The notes under the pieces: generated by a model | The model's database searches: none | Seen by the model: the letters and a program-made list of their open reading frames with translations, nothing else | Told to the model about the DNA's origin: nothing | Origin: Oleiphilaceae bacterium | GTDB taxonomy: Bacteria; Pseudomonadota; Gammaproteobacteria; Pseudomonadales; Oleiphilaceae | Assembly (NCBI GenBank): GCA_022447365.1 | Contig: JAKVBL010000008.1 | Coordinates: 62,001 to 126,000, forward strand | Length of the DNA stretch: 64,000 nucleotides | Direction of reading: 5' to 3' | Position numbers and translations under genes: made by a program | Part shown: positions 28,708-38,393 of the stretch, one piece after another | Layout: every line of letters begins with the position of its first letter | Numbering within the stretch: position 1 is the stretch's first letter

Positions 28708-29897
28708 GTTCTGAAGCTGTCTGTGTATTAGGTGCAACAGGTTCTATTGGTTTAAGTACGTTAGATGTTTGCGCGCAGCACCCTGAGAAGTTTTCAATAT
28801 TTGCTCTAAGCGCACATTCTGATTGGCGGGCGCTACTAAAGCTGTGTTTGGTTCACAAGCCCAAGTATGCCGTTATTTCATCTGAGCAGGTGCGTGCTGA
28901 TGCGGTTGAGGCGTTTAAAAATGCGAGTACCGACACGGAACTTTTGTTTGGGGCGGACGCGTTAACCTTTATCGCTAGCCATAATGAAGTAGATATTGTT
29001 ATGGCTGCAATCGTTGGTGCGGCTGGTTTATCTTCGAGTTTTGCTGCGGCCCAGTCAGGAAAAAAACTTCTTTTAGCGAATAAAGAGTCTCTCGTGTTGG
29101 CGGGATCGCTGCTCATGAATGCAGTGCGTGAGTCCAATGGTGTCCTGTTGCCTATCGATAGCGAGCATAACGCGATTTTTCAGTGCTTACCGCACAACTA
29201 CGCGTGTGGGAATAAGCCTGGTTCGGAAGTAACCCAAATTTTATTGACCGCTTCCGGTGGTCCGTTCCGTTCTTTCAATCGGCATCAGCTTGAGTTGGTA
29301 ACGCCAGAGCAAGCGTGCACTCATCCCAATTGGTCAATGGGTAGAAAAATATCAGTCGATTCAGCAAGCCTTATGAACAAAGGTTTAGAGTTGATTGAAG
29401 CTTGTTGGTTGTTTGATGTTTCAAGTGCCGATATTGAGGTTGTTGTGCATCCTCAAAGCATTGTTCACTCTATGGTTCGTTATGGAGATGGTTCTGTATT
29501 GGCGCAAATGGGAGAGCCGGATATGCGTACGCCTATCTCGTATGGTTTGAGTTGGCCTCATAGAATTGAGTGCGGTGTTAAGCCTTTAGACTTAACTGAA
29601 ATTGCAACGCTGCATTTTGAAAAGCCAAATAGCGATTTGTTCCCATGTTTGAATCTGGCTCGCGAAGCGTTTGACGCCGGTGGATATGCCTCTGCTTATT
29701 TAAATGCTGCGAACGAAGTCGCAGTTGATGCATTTCTTAAAGGTAAGGTCAGGTTTGTCGATATTCCTGATATTATCGCCAATGCAATGAGTCGTGCACC
29801 AAAGACTGAGGTCGGTACGATTACTGATATTTTCTCAGCAGATAAAGATGCTCGTTCTCTTGCTGAATCTTTCATCGAAACACAAGCGTTAGTTTAA
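28704..29897 (+). CDS. dxr: 1-deoxy-D-xylulose 5-phosphate reductoisomerase
   Basis: The 397-residue NADPH enzyme makes 2-C-methyl-D-erythritol 4-phosphate in the non-mevalonate isoprenoid pathway. Motifs are CVLGATGSIGLSTLDV, ANKESLVLAG, LPIDSEHNAIFQCL and GRKISVDSASLMNKGLE. The frame is open upstream from 28683, but the GTG at 28704 overlaps the cdsA stop (GTGA) and gives the family N terminus. Confidence 0.96.
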   Translation: MSSEAVCVLGATGSIGLSTLDVCAQHPEKFSIFALSAHSDWRALLKLCLVHKPKYAVISSEQVRADAVEAFKNASTDTELLFGADALTFIASHNEVDIVMAAIVGAAGLSSSFAAAQSGKKLLLANKESLVLAGSLLMNAVRESNGVLLPIDSEHNAIFQCLPHNYACGNKPGSEVTQILLTASGGPFRSFNRHQLELVTPEQACTHPNWSMGRKISVDSASLMNKGLELIEACWLFDVSSADIEVVVHPQSIVHSMVRYGDGSVLAQMGEPDMRTPISYGLSWPHRIECGVKPLDLTEIATLHFEKPNSDLFPCLNLAREAFDAGGYASAYLNAANEVAVDAFLKGKVRFVDIPDIIANAMSRAPKTEVGTITDIFSADKDARSLAESFIETQALV

Positions 29898-29905
29898 CAG
29901 TTGCC

Positions 29906-31258
29906 ATGGAATTCTTAGAGTCAGTCATTTCGTTAATTATTACCCTCGGTATTTTGGTGACCGTCCATGAGTACGGTCATTTTTGGGTGGCAAGACGATG
30001 TGGTGTTAAGGTCCTACGATTTTCCGTAGGTTTTGGTAAGCCGATTTTTAGTTGGCATGACAAGTTAGGAACAGAGTATGTAGTTGCGGCGATCCCGTTA
30101 GGCGGATACGTTCGCATGCTTGATGAACGAGAAGGTCATGTACCAAGTGAGCTCAAAGCTCAGGCTTTTTCTTCAAAACCTGTTTCGCAACGTATAGCAA
30201 TTGCGTTCGCTGGCCCGTTAGCAAACTTTATATTTGCGGTATTAGCTTACTGGTTAATGTTTGTATTGGGCTTTAGCGCAATACAGCCAAAGGTTGGTGC
30301 TGTCATCGATGGAAGTCCAGCTTACGAAGCTCAAGTTCCTGTTGGTTCTATTATTACTCAAATTGACGATGAGCCCGTTCATGGTTGGCGTGATCTCGTT
30401 ATGGGTTTGGTGAATTATATTGGTGATACGGACACAGTATCGTTAACTGCTCAGGTTGATGGCGTCAGTAAGCAGTTTGATGTTGAGCTAGACAAGTGGG
30501 TAGCTGGCGAGAAAGAACCTGACTTATTACGTAGTTTCGGTTTAGAACCCTTTAAGCCAAGAATTGAGCCTGTACTGGACACTATTATAGAAGGCGGCGC
30601 GGCCGATCAGTCTGGAATATTATCGGGTGATATTGTCCGGGTTGCTGACGGAGTCGAAATTGATGATTGGTATCAATTTGTAGAGATTGTTCAGAACAGT
30701 GCTGGTCAGCAGTTGATTGTTGAAGTTGAGCGATCTCAATCTCCGGGTTTAGTGGCGCTTAAAGTTGTGCCTGAAGGTGTCGAATCACAAGGACGCCTTG
30801 TAGGAAAGATAGGTGTCGGTGTCGAGCCTTACAAATACCCAGAAGAGTTGATTGTTCAAGTAAGTTATAGCCCGCTTGATTCAGTTGGCGCAGCTGCATC
30901 ACAGACTTGGTCAGATATTGCGATGACTTTTGGTGCTGTGAAAAAAATGGTCGTTGGCTTAGTTTCGCTGGATAACTTAAGTGGCCCTATTACGATCGCG
31001 CGCGTCGCAAATCAGTCTATTAGTACTGGTCTAGAAGAGTTCTTGAGGTTCCTGGCGCTTTTGAGCGTTAGCCTTGGTGTTCTGAATTTGTTGCCGATTC
31101 CAATGTTGGATGGCGGCCATATTCTGTTTTATTTAGTTGAGGCTGTGCGTCGTAAGCCGCTTTCCGAAAAGAGTCAGTTGATGGCGCTAAAACTCGGCAT
31201 GTCTTTTGTGTTTATGTTAATGGCAGTCGCTTTTTATAACGATATTATGCGTCTTTAA
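29906..31258 (+). CDS. rseP: Site-2 intramembrane protease RseP
   Basis: The 450-residue inner-membrane zinc protease cleaves anti-sigma factors of the envelope stress response and remnant signal peptides. The active site HEYGHFWVARR is in the first helix, two PDZ domains lie in the middle (about residues 125-200 and 210-290), and the third metal ligand is in LLPIPMLDGGHILFY. It is 8 bp after dxr and 36 bp before bamA, the usual order. Confidence 0.96.
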   Translation: MEFLESVISLIITLGILVTVHEYGHFWVARRCGVKVLRFSVGFGKPIFSWHDKLGTEYVVAAIPLGGYVRMLDEREGHVPSELKAQAFSSKPVSQRIAIAFAGPLANFIFAVLAYWLMFVLGFSAIQPKVGAVIDGSPAYEAQVPVGSIITQIDDEPVHGWRDLVMGLVNYIGDTDTVSLTAQVDGVSKQFDVELDKWVAGEKEPDLLRSFGLEPFKPRIEPVLDTIIEGGAADQSGILSGDIVRVADGVEIDDWYQFVEIVQNSAGQQLIVEVERSQSPGLVALKVVPEGVESQGRLVGKIGVGVEPYKYPEELIVQVSYSPLDSVGAAASQTWSDIAMTFGAVKKMVVGLVSLDNLSGPITIARVANQSISTGLEEFLRFLALLSVSLGVLNLLPIPMLDGGHILFYLVEAVRRKPLSEKSQLMALKLGMSFVFMLMAVAFYNDIMRL

Positions 31259-31294
31259 TGCTGCCTCTTCGGTAGTTTTGTGTGTGAGTAATGA

Positions 31295-33613
31295 ATGAAT
31301 AGTATTTCTTGGTACCCCGCCTTTTTTGCGTTAGCGATAGGGATGGTGCTTGCTTTCTCTGTAAATGCGAAAAGCTTTCAAGTCGAAGATATTCAAGTTG
31401 AAGGGTTGCAGCGTGTTTCGGCTGGTACGGTATTCTCGAGTTTTCCAATAGCCGTTGGGGAAGAAGTTGATACGATGAAGTTGTCTGAGGCGAGTAGATC
31501 GCTATTTCAGACGGGCTTGTTTACAGATATAAAATTGCTTGTAGATGATCGAGATCTGATTGTTTCTCTCGTTGAGCGTCCTTCTATAGCTAAGATTGAA
31601 ATTGAGGGTAACAAAGATATTGCGGCCGAGGACCTGTTGGAAGGCTTGAAGCAAGCTGGGATGTCCGAGGGTCAGGTTTTTAAGCGCGTCACCTTGGAAC
31701 GTTTGGAACTCGAAATCCTGCGTTCTTACGTCACTCAAGGGCGCTATAGTGCTTCAGTTGACGCAGAAGTCGAGGTTCTTGAGCAGAATCGCGTTAATAT
31801 CAATATCAATATTGAAGAAGGTGAAGTGTCTTCGATTCTTCATATCAACATCGTTGGTAATGATGCTTTCTCTGATGAGTCTCTTATCGATTTGATGGAA
31901 CTCAAAACACCTACCTTTTGGTCGTTCGTAACGAGTGATGACAAATATAGTCGTGAAAAATTGAGTGGTGATATCGAACGGATTCGTTCGTATTATCTTG
32001 ATAGTGGCTATATCAAATTCACGATCGACTCTACGCAAGTGTCTATTTCGCAGGACAGCAAGGACGTCTTTATTACTATTAACGTCACTGAAGGTCCGTT
32101 ATTTACGGTGCGAGACTTTCAGCTCAAGGGCGAGCTAATTTTAGAAAAAGAAGAACTAGAAAAGCTCGTACTCGTCAAAGAGGGGGATACATTCTCACGT
32201 CAGAAATTAACGCTCTCTGCAGACAATATTTCTCGCGCACTCGGTGGCGAGGGATATACCTATGCGAGTGTTAATCCAATTCCTGAGCCTCATGACGATA
32301 ATAGCGCGAGCATTGTTTTTTATGTTGACCCAGGAAAGCGAAACTACGTTCGTCGAATTAATTTCCGCGGAAATACAACCACTAAAGATGAGGTTCTCCG
32401 TCAAGAAATGGTTCAAATTGAGGGTGCTTCGGCATCGACTGATCTAATTGAAGCATCTAAGACAAAACTTTCTCGTCTAGGATATTTCGCTAACGTCACG
32501 GTCGATACGCCTGCGGTTCCAGGTGTAAATGATCAGATCGACGTAAATTACTCTGTCGAAGAACAAAGCTCCGGCAATCTTTCTGCTAGCTTAGGCTTTA
32601 GCCAGGGTAGTGGTATCACTTTGGGTTTAAGTGTCTCTGAAAATAACTTCTTTGGTACCGGTAAGCGCGTTTCCTTCGGTGTAAATACTAGTGAGTCTGT
32701 CAAATCCGCTAATTTTAGTTATTTGAATCCTTATTACACGGTGGATGGGGTTAGTCGAGGGTTTAGTATCTTCGCAAGAGAGACTGATTTTGATGAATCG
32801 AATCGTTCTGATTATGTTCTTGATAGCACAGGGGCGTCAGTCACTTTCGGTTATCCAATAGACCCGGTATCTCGTTTAAGCTTTGGAGTGGGGTACAACC
32901 ATACGAGCTTATCTGTTGGAGATTTACCCGCCTTAGAAATTGATCGCTTCATTCAAAAGTATGGCGATTCATTCAACAATTATGAGCTTGATGGTGGTTG
33001 GTCGCGTAGTACATTGAATCGAGGCATGTTCCCAACCGCTGGTTGGCGCCAAGGTTTAAGCGCTTCGATTACTGTGCCAGGAAGCGATCTTTCATTTTAC
33101 AAGGTTCGCTATAACTCTAATTTTTACGTTCCGCTAAGCAGTCAACACGACTTTGTTTTCCGTATGCGAAACGAGCTTGCTTATGGCGGGGCGTATGGTG
33201 ACACAGATCAAATGCCATTCTATGAGCATTATTATGCCGGTGGTATCAACTCGGTAAGAGGGTATGAAAACAACTCTCTTGGTCCCAAGACAACTGAGCA
33301 GTTCCAGTTTGCGACAGCTGATCCATTTGGCGGTGATTTGCTAGTTGAAAATAGTTTTGAACTAATATTTCCATTGCCTTTTATCAAAGATCAAAGCTCC
33401 ATGAGAATGGCATACTTTGTTGATACGGGTAATGTATTTGATACCGCGCGAGGTTATGACTTTGCGTTTGAAGAAATTAGATGGTCAACTGGCTTAGCTT
33501 TGCAGTGGAATACATTTATCGGTCCACTTGGATTTAGCTTTGGCAAGGCCATGAATGCGACGCCTGAAGACGAAAAGCAGTTTTTCCAGTTTTCTCTTGG
33601 ACAACCATTTTAA
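31295..33613 (+). CDS. bamA: Outer-membrane protein assembly factor BamA
   Basis: The 772-residue protein inserts beta-barrel proteins into the outer membrane. It has a signal peptide ending near AFSVNAKS, five POTRA domains (about residues 25-425) and a C-terminal 16-strand barrel with the VRGYENNSLGP lid-loop motif and a terminal Phe. The ATG at 31291 is followed at once by a stop in that frame; the ATG at 31295 is the start. It is followed by skp. Confidence 0.97.
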   Translation: MNSISWYPAFFALAIGMVLAFSVNAKSFQVEDIQVEGLQRVSAGTVFSSFPIAVGEEVDTMKLSEASRSLFQTGLFTDIKLLVDDRDLIVSLVERPSIAKIEIEGNKDIAAEDLLEGLKQAGMSEGQVFKRVTLERLELEILRSYVTQGRYSASVDAEVEVLEQNRVNININIEEGEVSSILHINIVGNDAFSDESLIDLMELKTPTFWSFVTSDDKYSREKLSGDIERIRSYYLDSGYIKFTIDSTQVSISQDSKDVFITINVTEGPLFTVRDFQLKGELILEKEELEKLVLVKEGDTFSRQKLTLSADNISRALGGEGYTYASVNPIPEPHDDNSASIVFYVDPGKRNYVRRINFRGNTTTKDEVLRQEMVQIEGASASTDLIEASKTKLSRLGYFANVTVDTPAVPGVNDQIDVNYSVEEQSSGNLSASLGFSQGSGITLGLSVSENNFFGTGKRVSFGVNTSESVKSANFSYLNPYYTVDGVSRGFSIFARETDFDESNRSDYVLDSTGASVTFGYPIDPVSRLSFGVGYNHTSLSVGDLPALEIDRFIQKYGDSFNNYELDGGWSRSTLNRGMFPTAGWRQGLSASITVPGSDLSFYKVRYNSNFYVPLSSQHDFVFRMRNELAYGGAYGDTDQMPFYEHYYAGGINSVRGYENNSLGPKTTEQFQFATADPFGGDLLVENSFELIFPLPFIKDQSSMRMAYFVDTGNVFDTARGYDFAFEEIRWSTGLALQWNTFIGPLGFSFGKAMNATPEDEKQFFQFSLGQPF

Positions 33614-33634
33614 TAAAAACGAGGATTTTATCTC

Positions 33635-34141
33635 ATGAAATTAATTAGATCAGTTAGTGCTGTGGTAATGCTTGCGATGCTTAGTTTCTCAGTTGCAGCT
33701 GAGACTCGCCTTGGTTTGATCGATATGCGAGCAGCTTTATTTTCGTCAAAGGCGGCACAAAGCTTCTCGGATAAAATGGTCGCTGAGTTTAAGGAACAAG
33801 ACCTTGAGGTCCGCGCTGTAAGTGAGGCTGCGCGCAAACTTGAACTGCGTTTGCAAAACGATGCGGCAATTATGAGTGATGGCGAACGAGCAAAACTTTC
33901 CGCGGATTTAGAGGAAAAAGCGCAAGAGTTTCGTTACTTGAAAACGAAGCTTGATAAGGCTTTGGCTGAGAAGCGTCAGGAATTTTTAGAACTGTCACGC
34001 CCGAATTTGGATAAGGTGATTGCAGACTTGGTTGCTCAGGAAAAGCTGGATGTCATTATGCCAAGAGAAGCGGCTTTGTATGCCGATCCAAAACTTGATT
34101 ACACACAAAAAATCATCGATATGCTTGATGCATTAAAATAG
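33635..34141 (+). CDS. skp: Periplasmic chaperone Skp (OmpH)
   Basis: A 168-residue protein with a signal peptide ending at VAAET, then a long coiled-coil body (about residues 45-130) rich in Lys, Glu and Leu. Skp trimers hold unfolded outer-membrane proteins on their way to BamA. Position directly after bamA and before lpxD supports the call. Confidence 0.92.
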   Translation: MKLIRSVSAVVMLAMLSFSVAAETRLGLIDMRAALFSSKAAQSFSDKMVAEFKEQDLEVRAVSEAARKLELRLQNDAAIMSDGERAKLSADLEEKAQEFRYLKTKLDKALAEKRQEFLELSRPNLDKVIADLVAQEKLDVIMPREAALYADPKLDYTQKIIDMLDALK

Positions 34142-34158
34142 AGTTCTGACGATTATAT

Positions 34159-35196
34159 ATGCTTCAAAAGACTTTTACTCTTATCCAGCTTGCTGAAAAA
34201 GTTGGTGGCTCTGTTCAAGGTGACGAGTCATTAGCCATTAATGGCTTAGCGACTATTCAGGATGCGGATCAGGCTAAGTTGAGCTTCATTGCAAATCCTG
34301 CCTATGTAAAGCATTTGGCGACGACCTCAGCAGGCGCTGTCATTTTATCGCCTAAACTCGCAGAAGGTTTCGAGGGAAATGCTCTCGTTCATGAGAATCC
34401 ATACCTCGCATACGCCAAACTAAGTGTCGAGTGGGATTCCGTCGCTAATTTTACGCCCGACATTTCTGATCGCTCCGTTATTGCGGAATCAGCGAGTATT
34501 GGGAGTAATGTATATATTGGACATGGCGTTGTCATCGCAGATGATGTCGTGATCGGTGATGGCGTATATGTCGGTGATAACGTGTCAATCGGTGCGAATT
34601 CTGAGCTTGGTTCCAATTCTCGTCTCTATAGTAACGTTGTTGTTTATCATGGGGTGACGATTGGAGAGCGTTGTACTGTTCAAGCAGGGGCGGTGATAGG
34701 ATCTGAAGGCTTTGGATTTGCGCCGACAGATATTGGTTGGCAACGTATTAGTCAGTTGGGTGGCGTAGTTATCGGCGATGATGTTGAAATTGGTGCGAAT
34801 ACTACGATCGATCGTGGCGCGCTCGATAATACTGTTATTAGCAATGGCGTTATTTTAGATAACCAAATACAGATTGCTCACAATGTTGTGATTGGCGAAA
34901 ACACCGCGATTGCAGCATGTTCCGCTGTCGCAGGGTCATCAACGATAGGTAAGAATTGTATCGTCGGCGGCGCAAGTGGTATTGCTGGGCATTTGACGAT
35001 TACTGATGGTGTGCATATTACTGCAATGACCATGGTCATAAAGAGCTTGACCGAACCTGGCGCATATTCCTCCGGCACAGGTGTTCAGAGTAACAAAGAT
35101 TGGAAGCGCAGCATTGCACGACTGCGACGCTTAGATAGTACAGAGTCTCGTTTGAAGGCTGTTGAAAAACGACTAGACTCGATCAATCCAGAATAA
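34159..35196 (+). CDS. lpxD: UDP-3-O-(3-hydroxyacyl)glucosamine N-acyltransferase
   Basis: The 345-residue enzyme adds the second acyl chain in lipid A synthesis. An N-terminal uridine-binding domain ([11 protein letters not shown]) precedes many hexapeptide repeats of a left-handed beta helix, with the catalytic His in [15 protein letters not shown]. The order skp-lpxD-fabZ-lpxA-lpxB is standard. Confidence 0.96.
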   Translation: MLQKTFTLIQLAEKVGGSVQGDESLAINGLATIQDADQAKLSFIANPAYVKHLATTSAGAVILSPKLAEGFEGNALVHENPYLAYAKLSVEWDSVANFTPDISDRSVIAESASIGSNVYIGHGVVIADDVVIGDGVYVGDNVSIGANSELGSNSRLYSNVVVYHGVTIGERCTVQAGAVIGSEGFGFAPTDIGWQRISQLGGVVIGDDVEIGANTTIDRGALDNTVISNGVILDNQIQIAHNVVIGENTAIAACSAVAGSSTIGKNCIVGGASGIAGHLTITDGVHITAMTMVIKSLTEPGAYSSGTGVQSNKDWKRSIARLRRLDSTESRLKAVEKRLDSINPE

Positions 35197-35206
35197 GGGA
35201 ATTAAT

Positions 35207-35668
35207 ATGACGGCGGAAAATACTGTGCGCACGATGGATATCGGTGAAATTCATGAATATCTACCCCATCGACCGCCCTTTTTATTTGTTGATCGAGTTA
35301 CCTCTGTTGTTGGTGGTGAGCGAATTACAGGATATAAAAATGTATCTATTAACGAAGGGTTCTTTCAGGGGCATTTTCCTGGGATGCCAATTCTGCCGGG
35401 AGTATACATTTTAGAGGCGCTTGCTCAGATATCTGGCATTTTGGGTTTCGTGACAACAGATAAAAAGCCTAATGAGAATTTAGTGCATTACTTTGCGGGC
35501 GTTAATAAAGTTCGTTTTAAACGTCCTGTAGTGCCTGGAGATCAGTTAGTGCTTGAGTCAGACATATTGTCGGCTAAGCACAATATTTGGAAGTTTGACT
35601 GCCGCGCTCTTGTAGATGGCGAGATGGTTTGTGTTGCGGAAATTATGACCGCTGAGAGAGAACGTTAA
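35207..35668 (+). CDS. fabZ: (3R)-hydroxyacyl-ACP dehydratase FabZ
   Basis: A 153-residue hot-dog-fold enzyme dehydrating 3-hydroxyacyl-ACP in fatty acid synthesis. It has [13 protein letters not shown] and the catalytic His and Glu in [20 protein letters not shown]. It competes with LpxA and LpxD for hydroxyacyl-ACP, which fits its place between them. The stop overlaps the lpxA start (TAATG). Confidence 0.96.
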   Translation: MTAENTVRTMDIGEIHEYLPHRPPFLFVDRVTSVVGGERITGYKNVSINEGFFQGHFPGMPILPGVYILEALAQISGILGFVTTDKKPNENLVHYFAGVNKVRFKRPVVPGDQLVLESDILSAKHNIWKFDCRALVDGEMVCVAEIMTAERER

Positions 35669-36441
35669 TGACAATTCATTCTACTGCGATCATCGATCCT
35701 AGCGCCAAAATCGGCGCGAATGTTTCGATCGGTGCCTACTCGGTTATCGGCCCGGATGTAGAAATTGGAGACAACTGCGATATTCGTTCGCATGTCGTAA
35801 TTAATGGCCCGACGGTAATCGGGTCAGGAAATAAAATTTACCAATTCGCGAGCGTTGGGGAAGAGTGCCAAGACAAGAAGTTTGCGGGTGAAAAAACCCG
35901 TCTGGTAATGGGTAGCGACAACATAGTTCGTGAAGGCTGCACCATTCATCGTGGAACGATTCAGGATGAAGGGGTGACTACCATTGGTAACGGCAATTTG
36001 TTTATGGCTTACGTGCATGTAGCACACGATTGTCGTATCGGCAGTCACTGCATATTTGCAAATACTGCAACCATGGCGGGTCACGTTCATGTTGATGATC
36101 ACGTAATACTTGGTGGTGGCACCATGGTTCATCAATTTTGTAAGGTGGGGGCGCATGCTATGAGTGCTGGCGGCAGTATTGTGTTGCGCGATATTCCCGC
36201 CTTTGTGATGGCAAGTGGCCAATCTGCTTCGGCTCATGGGCTTAATTCTGAAGGTTTAAAACGCAGAGGCTTTTCTCCAGAATCACTTAAGCTACTTAAA
36301 TCCGCATATCGCACACTGTACCGCAATGGTCTTCGTTTGACTGATGCTTTAGACGAGTTGAAGCGGCTTGAGGACATTGATGGCGTAATCGCGACATTCA
36401 TCGAAAGTATCGAACGATCTGATCGCGGATTGATGCGTTAA
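35668..36441 (+). CDS. lpxA: UDP-N-acetylglucosamine O-acyltransferase
   Basis: The 257-residue enzyme carries out the first step of lipid A synthesis. It is a left-handed beta helix of hexapeptide repeats (IDPSAKIGANVSIGAYSVIG) with the catalytic His in FMAYVHVAHDCRIG and a C-terminal helical domain (LKRRGFSPESLKLLKSAYR). It is translationally coupled to fabZ and lies 4 bp before lpxB. Confidence 0.97.
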   Translation: MTIHSTAIIDPSAKIGANVSIGAYSVIGPDVEIGDNCDIRSHVVINGPTVIGSGNKIYQFASVGEECQDKKFAGEKTRLVMGSDNIVREGCTIHRGTIQDEGVTTIGNGNLFMAYVHVAHDCRIGSHCIFANTATMAGHVHVDDHVILGGGTMVHQFCKVGAHAMSAGGSIVLRDIPAFVMASGQSASAHGLNSEGLKRRGFSPESLKLLKSAYRTLYRNGLRLTDALDELKRLEDIDGVIATFIESIERSDRGLMR

Positions 36442-36445
36442 CTTT

Positions 36446-37600
36446 ATGTCGAATGGCCCAGCAAATAAGCCCCTTCACGTCGGTATTGTGGTCGGTGAAG
36501 CTTCAGGGGATATATTGGGCTCTGGTTTAGTTAAAGAGCTTAAGGCGCACGATCCAAATATTTGTTTTACGGGAATTGGTGGTCCTTTGATGCAAAAAGA
36601 GGGCTTTGAATCCCTTTACCCGATGGAGCGCCTATCTGTAATGGGCTTGTTTGAGGTTCTCGGGCGTATTTTTGAGTTAGTCGGGATAAGGCGCGGGCTC
36701 AAAAAGCATTTTTTAGCGAATCGGCCAGATGTCTTTATTGGAATCGATGCGCCTGACTTCAACATCGGTTTAGAGTTGCAGTTACGGCAAGCTGGAATCA
36801 AGACCGCGCATTATGTCAGTCCGTCGGTATGGGCATGGCGTCAGAAGCGTGTTGTTAAGATTGCCCGCGCGGTTGATTTGATGTTGACCCTATTTCCGTT
36901 TGAAGCAAAGTTTTATAAATCGCACAATGTTTCTGTTCGGTTTGTCGGACACCCTCTCGCCGATTTGATACCCCTTAAGCCTAATCGAGAAGCAGCACGA
37001 AAGGCTTTAAGTCTCCAAAATATGGACTCCATGGTAGCCATATTGCCGGGAAGTCGTTCGGGCGAGGTAAGCCGTATCGCTCGCTCCTTCTTTGAAGCTG
37101 CAGAATTAATCAGAAAAGAGAATCCATCGACCACGTTTGTTGTTCCTTGTGTTAATCAAGATCGTTTCGACCAAGTTGAAGAGATATTAAAAGAATTCCC
37201 GGATCTCAACGTTTCGTTAGTACTTGGGCGTTCACGCGAGGTGATGGCAGCTTCCAATTTGGTTTTGCTAGCATCTGGAACTGCTACGCTTGAGTGTATG
37301 TTGATGAAACGGCCAATGGTTGTATCGTATCGTTTGAACAAGCTTACGTACTGGGTGATGCAGAGGTTAATTAAGACGCCATTTGTCGCTTTGCCAAACT
37401 TATTAGCGAATAAGCTACTAGTGCCAGAGTTGTTACAAGACGACGCAACGGCGGTTAATATATCTAAGGCTGCTTTAGAGCGCCTTTCTGATGAGGGTCA
37501 GAACGAAGTCGCTGCTGCTTTCACTTCTCTACATGAAAGCCTGCAACGTAACGCTAGTTCCGAAGCTGCTCAAGCTGTTTTGGATTTGGTTCGCCGTTAA
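36446..37600 (+). CDS. lpxB: Lipid A disaccharide synthase
   Basis: A 384-residue family-19 glycosyltransferase joining UDP-2,3-diacylglucosamine and lipid X. It starts [18 protein letters not shown] and includes [37 protein letters not shown] and [12 protein letters not shown]. The stop overlaps the rnhB ATG (TAATG). Confidence 0.97.
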   Translation: MSNGPANKPLHVGIVVGEASGDILGSGLVKELKAHDPNICFTGIGGPLMQKEGFESLYPMERLSVMGLFEVLGRIFELVGIRRGLKKHFLANRPDVFIGIDAPDFNIGLELQLRQAGIKTAHYVSPSVWAWRQKRVVKIARAVDLMLTLFPFEAKFYKSHNVSVRFVGHPLADLIPLKPNREAARKALSLQNMDSMVAILPGSRSGEVSRIARSFFEAAELIRKENPSTTFVVPCVNQDRFDQVEEILKEFPDLNVSLVLGRSREVMAASNLVLLASGTATLECMLMKRPMVVSYRLNKLTYWVMQRLIKTPFVALPNLLANKLLVPELLQDDATAVNISKAALERLSDEGQNEVAAAFTSLHESLQRNASSEAAQAVLDLVRR

Positions 37601-38226
37601 TGGAATGCTTCTTCCGTGATGATTTTCAGTACGCTAAGGGCTATTCTGGGCAGTTATTAGCTGGAGTTGATGAGGTTGGCCGAGGGCCGCTTGTTGGTTC
37701 TGTGGTTGCTGCAGCCGTAATTCTTGATCCTGACCAAGAAATCGAAGGTTTAGCAGACTCTAAAAAACTGTCTGAAAAAAAACGCACGAAACTTGCTGAC
37801 GAAATTAAGAGTAAAGCGCTTGCGTGGTCTATCGCTGAAGCAAGCCCAGCGGAGATCGATGAGCTAAACATTCTCCACGCTTCCATGTTAGCGATGGAGC
37901 GTGCGGTTAACTCTCTTAGCATTCGTCCCGAGCATGTGCTTGTCGATGGAAATCGTGTTCCAAAGGGTCTCAATTGCTCAGCAAGTCCTTTAATAAAGGG
38001 GGATGCATTGGCGAAGTGTATTAGCGCCGCTTCTATTCTCGCCAAGGTATGGCGCGACGCTGATATGGTTCGTCTGGATGCTTGCTATCCTCAGTATGGA
38101 TTCGCGAAGCATAAAGGCTATCCCACAAAGGCGCATTTTCTTGCGCTTGATCAACATGGTGTTTGTCCAGAGCATCGAAAGTCTTTTGCTCCCGTTGCAA
38201 AGTTGTTGCACAAAACTACTAGTTAG
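37600..38226 (+). CDS. rnhB: Ribonuclease HII
   Basis: The 208-residue enzyme nicks RNA in RNA/DNA hybrids, including single ribonucleotides in DNA. The active-site motif [12 protein letters not shown] (Asp-Glu), VDGNRVP and [12 protein letters not shown] are seen. It ends the lipid A operon as usual. In Escherichia coli and Pseudomonas dnaE follows; here it does not. Confidence 0.96.
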   Translation: MECFFRDDFQYAKGYSGQLLAGVDEVGRGPLVGSVVAAAVILDPDQEIEGLADSKKLSEKKRTKLADEIKSKALAWSIAEASPAEIDELNILHASMLAMERAVNSLSIRPEHVLVDGNRVPKGLNCSASPLIKGDALAKCISAASILAKVWRDADMVRLDACYPQYGFAKHKGYPTKAHFLALDQHGVCPEHRKSFAPVAKLLHKTTS

Positions 38227-38393
38227 CAGGTTCTGCGTGACTTAGCACTTATATTAGATTTGCAGTAATTCACAAAACGCAAATTGGTCAAAAATATGAC
38301 GCAAAGCTAGCATTATATGCGATGTAATTCCGTCTAAATTCCTGAGGTACGACTACGCTTTTCTCACTGATACGAATTTTGGTGAGAATTAAG

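Noticed and set aside
35824..36237. 137-codon minus-strand ORF inside lpxA
   Set aside because: Antisense shadow of the hexapeptide-repeat gene lpxA.
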